A stretch of 7,709 nucleotides of DNA from Phycisphaerae bacterium. Lineage in GTDB: Bacteria; Planctomycetota; Phycisphaerae; Sedimentisphaerales; Anaerohalosphaeraceae. The stretch is taken from the NCBI GenBank assembly GCA_021736615.1, contig JAIPFN010000008.1, forward strand, positions 1 through 7,709, written 5' to 3'. Each line of letters begins with the position of its first letter. The stretch's first letter is position 1. This document shows, piece by piece, positions 1-5,133 of this stretch. The notes below the pieces were generated by a model. That model made no database searches. It worked only from the letters and a program-made list of their open reading frames with translations, and was not told the DNA's origin. The position numbers were made by a program, and so were the translations under genes.

Positions 1-127
1 CGAGATTACCGACAAGACTGATAACCTCCCCGCCGACAAGATTCTTACCGATACGCCTGCCAAGAGCAATAGTCTCAGCAGGAGACGATGTAACAACCTC
101 AAAACAATTATCTTCGAAAGTTCCCAT
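1..127 (-). CDS. tsaE: TsaE (YjeE), tRNA t6A biosynthesis ATPase, N-terminal fragment
   Basis: Partial gene whose first 42 codons are present; the rest lies beyond the left edge. The translation begins MGTFEDNCFEVVTSSPAET and continues IALGRRIGKNLVGGEVISL, then VGNL at the edge. The pattern 'T-S-x-x-E-T-x-x-L-G-R-x-[IL]...G-[DE]-V-I-x-L-x-G-x-L-G' is the characteristic start of TsaE, and the cut falls inside the expected Walker A loop (GxLGAGKT). TsaE is the small P-loop ATPase that works with TsaB and TsaD to make N6-threonylcarbamoyladenosine at position 37 of ANN-decoding tRNAs in the cytoplasm. The ATG at 125-127 has only a weak AGG about nine bases upstream. The gene follows thiL by 62 bp in the same direction. 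Identification rests on the N-terminal motif alone because the nucleotide-binding site is outside the window. Confidence 0.88.
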   Translation of the reverse strand, partial: MGTFEDNCFEVVTSSPAETIALGRRIGKNLVGGEVISLVGNL

Positions 128-150
128 AATAAACAGCCTAGGCCGTCAGG

Positions 151-185
151 CCGAATCCAAAATTCGTAATTCATAATTCGTAATT
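151..185. repeat. Degenerate tandem heptamer repeat, five units
   Basis: Read on the minus strand, the thiL-tsaE gap contains five consecutive 7-base units: AATTACG, AATTATG, AATTACG, AATTTTG, GATTCGG. Units 1 and 3 are identical, unit 2 differs by one base, and units 4 and 5 decay progressively. This looks like a short-period tandem repeat of the kind found in intergenic DNA of several bacterial groups. It is followed towards tsaE by a GGCC-TGAC-GGCC mini-hairpin (141-152). No function can be assigned from sequence. Confidence 0.7.
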
Positions 186-189
186 GCTT

Positions 190-1104
190 TTAAAGGTGGT
201 CATACCCTTTTGGGGTAATCTCAACGACCGACCCGTTTTTCATCACCATGCTAATCCCGGCTTCTTCCCTGATGACACCAATACTGCTGATCGGCGCCGG
301 CATATCCCACTTGTCGATAAGCTTGTCATATTCTTTCGGATTTAGCGTAAATAGAAGCTCAAAATCCTCACCATCATTCATCGCCGCCGAGAGCGGGTCA
401 TCCGATTCCATCGCGGCCATCGAAAGCGGCACATCCCGCCCTTCCAGGGTCGCCCCTACACCGCTCTTATCGCATATCCGCTTAAGATCGCTGCTGATAC
501 CGTCCGATATATCCATCATTGAGTTGACCGCCGCGAACTCTGTCAGCCGCAAAGCCTCTTTAACCCTTGGCGTAAAATGCAGATGCTTACCCTTTATCGC
601 CCCGCCGAGCGTACCGGTCACACAAATAATATCACCGACCTTTGCACCGCTGCGCTGAACGGGCAAACAATCGCCCGGTTTGCTGAGCATAGTAATATTG
701 ATAGCAAACCTTCCTTCACCGGCCCACGCCGTAATATCGCCCCCGACAAGGTAGCAATCGAACATACTGCCTGCCGAAACAATGCCGGTGTGAAGCTCCC
801 TGAGAGCCTCTGGGGGCGTCTGCGCCGGCAATGCGACCGCGCAAACTGCGCAAACAGGAATCGTCGCCATAGCCGCGCAATCGCTCAGACTCGCCGCCAT
901 AGCCTTGTATCCGGCTTGTTCGTAACCGGCCTTGGAAAGCTCGAAATGCGTCCCGTCAAGCAGCATATCCGTCGTAATCAGTACAGACCCACCATCGACG
1001 GATATCTGCGCCATATCGTCGCCGATGCCTATTGGAAACTTATCAACCGGACAAGTGCTCTGCTCGGCAAACCATGATGTAATTTTATCTTCTCTGTCAC
1101 TCAT
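190..1104 (-). CDS. thiL: Thiamine-monophosphate kinase ThiL
   Basis: ThiL phosphorylates thiamine monophosphate with ATP to give thiamine diphosphate, the active cofactor, in the cytoplasm. At 304 residues it is slightly shorter than the usual 310-330. Family motifs appear in order: GDD at 28-30, [11 protein letters not shown] at 44-54, LSD at 73-75 followed by [13 protein letters not shown] at 120-125, VTGTLGGA at 162-169, [11 protein letters not shown] at 197-207, and [10 protein letters not shown] at 244-253. These are the acidic metal-ATP and substrate loops of the PurM/ThiL superfamily. A small deviation is GDDMA where GDDAA is more common. The start ATG (1102-1104) overlaps the argH TGA as ATGA, with only weak AAG-type Shine-Dalgarno bases upstream. 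Translation is therefore probably coupled to argH. tsaE follows after 62 bp. Confidence 0.97.
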   Translation of the reverse strand: MSDREDKITSWFAEQSTCPVDKFPIGIGDDMAQISVDGGSVLITTDMLLDGTHFELSKAGYEQAGYKAMAASLSDCAAMATIPVCAVCAVALPAQTPPEALRELHTGIVSAGSMFDCYLVGGDITAWAGEGRFAINITMLSKPGDCLPVQRSGAKVGDIICVTGTLGGAIKGKHLHFTPRVKEALRLTEFAAVNSMMDISDGISSDLKRICDKSGVGATLEGRDVPLSMAAMESDDPLSAAMNDGEDFELLFTLNPKEYDKLIDKWDMPAPISSIGVIREEAGISMVMKNGSVVEITPKGYDHL

Positions 1105-2489
1105 CGTTTCTTAAGCTGCTCCTTCCAGTAGATAACTTCCTCGGCGGTCTGCTCCGGCCCTGCTGCGCCTGCGCTAAGATACTGCCACGTAACATTGCCC
1201 GCACCGAGCGAATCGTAAACATCCTCTTCGATGGTCCCGCAAGCCGCCTTAAACTCATCAAGAGGCACGTCACCAAGTTTGCAGCCATTGACCTCACAGC
1301 CGGCGACAAGGGCGCCAACAACTCCATGAGCCTCTCTAAACGGCACGCCCTTTTTGACGAGATATTCGGCAAGAGCCGTCGCGTCAAGAAAACCTTCATC
1401 AAGCCCCGCCGCGATATGTTTGGTATTGAACTTCATATTGGAAACGATAGCCGCCGCCATATCGACCGAAGCGCTGACCGTATCGGCGGCGTTAAAGACA
1501 TGTATCTTATCTTCCTGCATATCCCGGTTATACGTCGAAGGCGTACCCTTCAAGATAGTGAGCATCGCTACTAACGACCCATAAACAGAACCCGTCTTTC
1601 CCCGGATAAGCTCAAGCATGTCGGGATTACGTTTCTGCGGCATCATGCTCGACGAAGTGCAGTATTTGTCGTCGATAGTGACAAAAGAAAACTCGCTGGA
1701 CGAATAGATTATGAAATCCTCGGCAAGCCGCGAAAGGTGAGCGGCGATCAGCGAACAGTCAAAAATAAACTCCGCACAGAAATCCCTGTCCGAAACCCCG
1801 TCCATGCTGTTTCGCATAATCCCCTTAAACCCAAGCTGACGGGCGGTACTTTCCCGGTCAAGCGGGATGGTAGAACCGGCGACAGCACCGGAGCCAAGCG
1901 GGGAAACATTCAGCAGATCGCTGCAATTGCCCAGCCGAATATAATCACGCTGGAACTGCTCGACAAAACTAAGCAGGTAACCGGCGATAACAATAGGCTG
2001 TGCCCGCTGAAGATGCGTATACGCGGGCATGGGAGCATTGGTATATTTACCGGCAAGTTTAACCAGTGCCTTTTGCAACAGCGTGATCCGCGCTTGCAAG
2101 AGTTCGATCTCATCCCGCATCCACAGCCGGGCATCAGTTGCGACCTGGTCATTACGGCTGCGGCCGGTGTGAAGTTTTTTACCAGCGTCGCCGATCTTTT
2201 TGATAAGCGCCGCCTCGATAGCCATGTGGATATCTTCCTCGACCTTGTTGAATTTGAATTTGCCGGACGCGATCTCGTCGGAAATCTCGAAAAGTCCCTT
2301 CTTGATCTCCGCAAACTCAGCCTTGGTGATCATCTTCTGATCGCAAAGCATCTGCGCGTGAGCGATGGAACCTGCGATGTCATATTTATACAGCCGCTTG
2401 TCATACGACAAGGACTCAACGAAATCAATGGCCAGGTCATCGGTTTCGCCGCTTAGCCGCTTTTCCCAACTTTTACCGGATTTTGCCAT
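1101..2489 (-). CDS. argH: Argininosuccinate lyase ArgH
   Basis: ArgH cleaves argininosuccinate to arginine and fumarate, the last step of arginine synthesis. The 462-residue length is typical. It belongs to the fumarase/aspartase superfamily and shows HTGRSRNDQ at 107-115, the Thr158-His159 pair in '[10 protein letters not shown]' (the general-acid region), and the signature [12 protein letters not shown] at 279-290. Ser280 aligns with the catalytic serine, and Lys286 and Asn288 are the other conserved loop residues. There are two oddities. The first signature residue is Ser279 where Gly is usual, and the N-terminal WGGRF motif reads WEKRL (8-12), although the following S-G-x-T-D (13-17) is kept. 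The start ATG has GGAG eight bases upstream, and a strong promoter precedes it. Its stop overlaps the thiL start. Confidence 0.98.
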   Translation of the reverse strand: MAKSGKSWEKRLSGETDDLAIDFVESLSYDKRLYKYDIAGSIAHAQMLCDQKMITKAEFAEIKKGLFEISDEIASGKFKFNKVEEDIHMAIEAALIKKIGDAGKKLHTGRSRNDQVATDARLWMRDEIELLQARITLLQKALVKLAGKYTNAPMPAYTHLQRAQPIVIAGYLLSFVEQFQRDYIRLGNCSDLLNVSPLGSGAVAGSTIPLDRESTARQLGFKGIMRNSMDGVSDRDFCAEFIFDCSLIAAHLSRLAEDFIIYSSSEFSFVTIDDKYCTSSSMMPQKRNPDMLELIRGKTGSVYGSLVAMLTILKGTPSTYNRDMQEDKIHVFNAADTVSASVDMAAAIVSNMKFNTKHIAAGLDEGFLDATALAEYLVKKGVPFREAHGVVGALVAGCEVNGCKLGDVPLDEFKAACGTIEEDVYDSLGAGNVTWQYLSAGAAGPEQTAEEVIYWKEQLKKR

Positions 2490-2497
2490 AATAAATG

Positions 2498-2501
2498 CTC
2501 C
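2498..2501 (-). promoter_or_regulatory. Ribosome binding site of argH
   Basis: GGAG on the minus strand, in the context TTTTGGAGC, lies eight bases upstream of the ATG at 2487-2489. This spacing supports the chosen argH start. Confidence 0.75.
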
Positions 2502-2532
2502 AAAAGCAATATTTCATAAAATTACAGGGGAA

Positions 2533-2561
2533 ATCTTAACGGAAACGCCGGGAAATGTCAA
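2533..2561 (-). promoter_or_regulatory. Sigma70-type promoter for argH-thiL-tsaE
   Basis: On the minus strand there is a perfect -35 box TTGACA (2556-2561), a 17-base spacer (2539-2555), and a -10 box TAAGAT (2533-2538, four of six consensus bases). Transcription would begin around 2526, leaving a leader of roughly 36 bases before the argH ATG. It is the best promoter match in the window and sits at the only sensible place for the argH-thiL-tsaE group. No ARG-box-like operator was recognised around it. Confidence 0.8.
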
Positions 2562-2645
2562 TAAATTGTCCTTTGAGCGAGGTATTAGTGAAAAGTGTAC
2601 CAAAAGTAGTCCATTCTTTACCGGTTTGAAATTGCGACGAATTGC

Positions 2646-2654
2646 TTATCCACA
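2646..2654 (+). other. Consensus DnaA-box 9-mer (isolated)
   Basis: TTATCCACA, an exact match to the strongest DnaA-box sequence, lies in the gap between the small anchored protein and argH. I saw no second exact copy in the window; the nearest is TTATCCACG inside the acyltransferase gene. No AT-rich unwinding region or replication genes are nearby, so this is not an origin. It may be a chance match or a single DnaA site. Confidence 0.3.
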
Positions 2655-2671
2655 AATACTCTTTTTTTGAG

Positions 2672-3217
2672 TTAATTATTGACCTTAAATGAGTCTAAAA
2701 ATTCAGATACCCTTTTCTCGTCCTGTCCGCCTGTTGGGAACATCGCGATCAGCTGATAAAGTCGTCTGTCATCGAGTATCAGCCTTGAAATGAGAGTCCC
2801 TTTTTCCGGGATGTCGACCTGGTACTCTTTTGCAGCTTTGCCGTTGATTTCAAGAATGGTTTCTTGCACAAGTTTTCCCTTAACGTCAGCGACTACACCG
2901 TATATGATCCAGCCCAGATTTTCGATGGGGTCGGAAGTTTCAACAAAATCGGCGGGATAATCGCTGTAGCCGACAATAAATCCCAACTCCTTTGAATCAG
3001 CGGCAAACATCGTAAAAACAATATCCCCGATCTGGCTCTTAACGGTCTGGGTTATCTTTTCTGGCTTGCCGGGCATAGAAACCGAAAACCGGCCCTCGGC
3101 GGACTCAAAAGTCTCAAACTCCTTTAAACCGCCACCACCGCCTTTAAGATAAACTATCCCGGCAGCAGCTAAGACACCGGCACCAACTCCTGCGACCTTC
3201 TTCTTCAATGAACCCAT
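2672..3217 (-). CDS. Hypothetical membrane-anchored protein, PsbP/DUF1795-like domain
   Basis: A 181-residue protein with a basic N-terminus (MGSLKKK), one hydrophobic Ala/Gly/Val-rich segment at about 8-24 and a poly-Gly linker (26-30). A soluble domain of about 150 residues follows and is probably exported. The domain opens with FESAEGRFSVSMPGKPEK (37-54). It continues as alternating beta-type strands and ends with 'SRLILDDRRLYQLIAMFP' (144-161) and a short helix 'EKRVSEFLDSF' (167-177). This layout resembles the PsbP/Mog1/DUF1795-type fold, in which a peptide with a 'G-F-S-V-x-x-P' opening pairs with a late 'R-x-Y-x-L' strand; that is inference from pattern only. There is no lipobox Cys, so anchoring would be by the uncleaved helix. 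The start is supported by AAGGAG (3226-3231) eight bases upstream. It is probably transcribed alone, with argH having its own promoter. Function unknown. Confidence 0.82.
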   Translation of the reverse strand: MGSLKKKVAGVGAGVLAAAGIVYLKGGGGGLKEFETFESAEGRFSVSMPGKPEKITQTVKSQIGDIVFTMFAADSKELGFIVGYSDYPADFVETSDPIENLGWIIYGVVADVKGKLVQETILEINGKAAKEYQVDIPEKGTLISRLILDDRRLYQLIAMFPTGGQDEKRVSEFLDSFKVNN

Positions 3218-3225
3218 GTCTGCTT

Positions 3226-3231
3226 CTCCTT
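3226..3231 (-). promoter_or_regulatory. Ribosome binding site of the 181-residue anchored protein
   Basis: AAGGAG on the minus strand, eight bases before the ATG at 3215-3217. This is a near-ideal Shine-Dalgarno sequence and fixes the start. Confidence 0.8.
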
Positions 3232-3328
3232 AATCTAAACACTGTCATCTATGAATGTACACCTGACTAGCAATAATATTTAATCCGAATATCGCTAATA
3301 ACCGGTAAATAAAGACGCCGCCACTGAG

Positions 3329-3339
3329 GCAATTATTGC
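3329..3339. other. Short perfect palindrome in the 3218-3359 gap
   Basis: GCAAT-T-ATTGC forms an 11-base odd palindrome just downstream of the 233-residue hypothetical gene. A tiny GCC-TCAGT-GGC stem lies next to it on the minus strand. There is no U-tract immediately after, so a terminator call is weak; an operator-like role is equally possible. The rest of this 142-bp gap is AT-rich. Its best promoter-like pair on the minus strand (TTGCTA, 16 bases, TAGATG) is too weak to call. Confidence 0.3.
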
Positions 3340-3359
3340 GACAGGTAAAATAAAATGTA

Positions 3360-4061
3360 TTACACTGCCATTTCTTTATATCCAACCATCAAATCCTTCG
3401 GCAATTTGATCATACCTTCCAAATGCTGATCCTCGATAGAAAGGTTATGCAGTTTCACTTTTCTAACAGCATGCCAATAAGGCCATCTCAAGGGCCAGAA
3501 CCACAGCTTGCATACAAACCTTGCATCCCTTCTTGCAGCATTAACAAATTCTTCTTCAAAAGAGAATTCTCTTTCAAGCAATATCGCTCCGCCGCTATTA
3601 ATTAGAAAATTTTCCGAATACACATGCATTTCCAACCTGTCATCAAAGGTCATATCAGAAAAACTCTGCATATATTCACCAGGCGGTTTTGGCAGAGTTT
3701 GCGAGGAAGAATCAGCACCTGTCGTCAGTCCAACGTCATCTGCAAAGATGGTTACAAAATCATAATTTGTCTTTACCTTCTTGTTTTCTTTGATATCATA
3801 CTGACACACAAAAGAGGGCCTTTCATCATGCTTCCAAGCATATATAGTCATATGAGACATCCCGATCCTGGTTTTATAACATCCCTCGTATTCAAAATTA
3901 TTAGCCTGACTCCACCTTTGCAAATCCTCTGGAGGTTGCTGTTGACCATCCTTTGCCAAAGACAATTTACACATTGACCTTATGTGAACCACATATAAAA
4001 ACGACATAACAAAAAAAGAAAAAACTACAAATCCAAGAAACGAAATAAAAATATCCCACAT
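3360..4061 (-). CDS. Hypothetical single-pass membrane protein, unknown family
   Basis: A 233-residue protein I do not recognise. Residues 3-26 form one strongly hydrophobic, Phe-rich transmembrane segment right at the N-terminus, followed by HIRSMCK, so the anchor probably has a positively charged flank. The remaining roughly 200 residues are a mixed soluble domain. It has a Pro/Gln stretch (40-45), a Ser/Thr-Pro-rich loop (113-128), and an aromatic cluster at 185-197 (KLWFWPLRWPYWH, four Trp in 13 residues). The start ATG is supported by AGGAAGG (4068-4074) six bases upstream. It lies 26 bp after the acyltransferase stop, so the two are probably cotranscribed. Its coding DNA is visibly richer in A/T and less codon-biased than argH or lon, which could reflect recent acquisition or weak expression. 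The good ribosome site, complete frame and anchor argue for a real gene. Confidence 0.78.
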   Translation of the reverse strand: MWDIFISFLGFVVFSFFVMSFLYVVHIRSMCKLSLAKDGQQQPPEDLQRWSQANNFEYEGCYKTRIGMSHMTIYAWKHDERPSFVCQYDIKENKKVKTNYDFVTIFADDVGLTTGADSSSQTLPKPPGEYMQSFSDMTFDDRLEMHVYSENFLINSGGAILLEREFSFEEEFVNAARRDARFVCKLWFWPLRWPYWHAVRKVKLHNLSIEDQHLEGMIKLPKDLMVGYKEMAV

Positions 4062-4067
4062 GTTTTA

Positions 4068-4074
4068 CCTTCCT
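4068..4074 (-). promoter_or_regulatory. Ribosome binding site of the 233-residue hypothetical protein
   Basis: AGGAAGG on the minus strand, six bases before the ATG at 4059-4061, within the 26-bp gap after the acyltransferase. It is much better than the site of the gene upstream and supports this start. Confidence 0.75.
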
Positions 4075-4087
4075 ATAATCTATAAAT

Positions 4088-5032
4088 CTATTGAGCTTTA
4101 ATCTTTTTTCGTTCTTCTCTAGGCCGATGTTTCCATCTTCTGTGGAGCCACCAGTATTGCGTTGGGTCCTGTCTTATGAAATCTTCTGTTGATTTTACGT
4201 ACTCCTGTGTTATCCACGTAAGCGGGTCGTCCTTGTCTTTCCATTCGTCCGGGAAAATTATGCGGTGGACCTCGATCTCGAAAAAGAAATCGTCGCCGAC
4301 GCGCTTTGACGAAGCGACGACGATGGGCATATCGTACTGTATAGCCATAAGCCCGATAGATTTATAGGTGCTTGCCTTTTTGCCGAAGAAATCAACGAAG
4401 ACGCCCTTTTTGCCGGCGTCCTGGTCGGCGATAAAGCCGATAGAGGCATGCTCTGCGATGATCTGTTCCATCTTATCGGTTGCGCCCTTCTTATCGATGA
4501 TCTTCTGGCCGGTGTGCTTGCGAAGGCTAAGCAGATATTTGTTGATATAGGGATTATCGATTGGCCGGGCGATACTGTAAAGATTAAACCCGAACAGTCC
4601 GATCATATACCCCATGATCTCGAAATTGCCGTAATGGGCAGTAAGCATCAAAATGCCCTGCCCGCCCTGCATGAGCCACTTAACCTGCTCGATATTCTTA
4701 TAACGCGTATACTTTTTCCAGTTATCCCGAGTAACTAGTTTCGACGTATAAAAAATATCGATCACCAGCATAACGATCTGCTGAAAGCTCCGCTTGCCCG
4801 TTTCCTGGCACCACTTTTCATCCTTGTCGGGAAAACTCCTGCGAAGATTATCCATCGCGCGAATCCTGCCTCGCTCGTAATGCTGCCACATCTGGCTGCC
4901 CAGAAAACGCGCAAACCGAAGATTCGCTTTAACGCTAAACCGAAGCAAAATAAACAAACCAACCCGAAGCGCAGCATAACCGATCCAGTCGATAACCGGA
5001 TTACGCTTACGATTTTTCTTCCTTCTTCCCAT
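4088..5032 (-). CDS. LpxL/HtrB-family lipid A acyltransferase-like protein
   Basis: A 314-residue member of the lysophospholipid acyltransferase superfamily, most like the late lipid A acyltransferases (LpxL/LpxM) that add a secondary acyl chain from acyl-ACP at the inner face of the inner membrane. A highly basic start (MGRRKKNRKR) leads into one hydrophobic segment (about 14-33). 'AMDNLRRSFPDK' (59-70) is the usual early family motif. The catalytic H-x4-E motif is HYGNFE at 133-138. 'IADQDAGKKGVFVDFFGKKAST' (201-222) is the typical second conserved block, and 'DPTQYWWLHRRWKHRP' (289-304) is the C-terminal family ending. Length matches the family. The substrate cannot be fixed: lipid A precursor, ornithine lipid and other lysolipids are all possible, so no symbol is given. 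No Shine-Dalgarno precedes the ATG; the leader is T-rich. No alternative start is available before Met48. Confidence 0.93.
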   Translation of the reverse strand: MGRRKKNRKRNPVIDWIGYAALRVGLFILLRFSVKANLRFARFLGSQMWQHYERGRIRAMDNLRRSFPDKDEKWCQETGKRSFQQIVMLVIDIFYTSKLVTRDNWKKYTRYKNIEQVKWLMQGGQGILMLTAHYGNFEIMGYMIGLFGFNLYSIARPIDNPYINKYLLSLRKHTGQKIIDKKGATDKMEQIIAEHASIGFIADQDAGKKGVFVDFFGKKASTYKSIGLMAIQYDMPIVVASSKRVGDDFFFEIEVHRIIFPDEWKDKDDPLTWITQEYVKSTEDFIRQDPTQYWWLHRRWKHRPREERKKIKAQ

Positions 5033-5052
5033 ATAAAAAATTCTATAAAACG

Positions 5053-5071
5053 CGGGAGCGTAAGCTCACCG
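5053..5071. repeat. Imperfect palindrome upstream of the acyltransferase
   Basis: On the plus strand CGG-GAGC-GTAA-GCTC-A-CCG forms a seven-base-pair stem with one bulged A and a four-base loop. It is GC-rich in an otherwise AT-rich gap and looks like a REP-type intergenic palindrome. A second, weaker one (ACAAT-TAAT-ATTGT, 5072-5085) abuts it. On the minus strand it lies about 20 bases upstream of the acyltransferase ATG, so it could form in that leader RNA. Confidence 0.5.
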
Positions 5072-5108
5072 ACAATTAATATTGTTTCGGCCTCAACGTA
5101 CCTGAATT

Positions 5109-5133
5109 TGATGTTGGCTAGAAGCCAACATCA
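5109..5133 (-). terminator. Stem-loop containing the lon stop codon, possible terminator
   Basis: A perfect 11-base-pair inverted repeat with a three-base loop: minus strand TGATGTTGGCT, loop TCT, AGCCAACATCA. The first three bases are the TGA stop of lon. The stem is strong, but the RNA continues AAATTCAGG without a U-run, so this is not a classical intrinsic terminator. It may instead protect the lon mRNA 3' end, attenuate read-through into the acyltransferase, or be a REP-like repeat inserted at the gene end. Confidence 0.55.

Noticed and set aside
577..1077. 166-codon plus-strand open frame opposite thiL
   Set aside because: It lies fully within thiL, which carries every ThiL motif in the correct order; no independent evidence of coding.
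1737..2456. 239-codon plus-strand open frame opposite argH
   Set aside because: It lies wholly within argH, whose translation has all family motifs. The antisense product has no recognisable domain and no ribosome site; it is a shadow of a codon-biased gene.
2473..2517. 14-codon possible leader peptide ([14 protein letters not shown]) overlapping the argH start, ending in Arg
   Set aside because: It has no ribosome site and begins only about nine bases after the predicted transcription start. A single terminal Arg codon is weak support for arginine attenuation.
2658..2672. ACTC-T7-GAGT inverted repeat after the 181-residue protein, considered as a terminator
   Set aside because: The stem is only four pairs, the run of T/A is in the loop rather than after the stem, and it overlaps the stop region.
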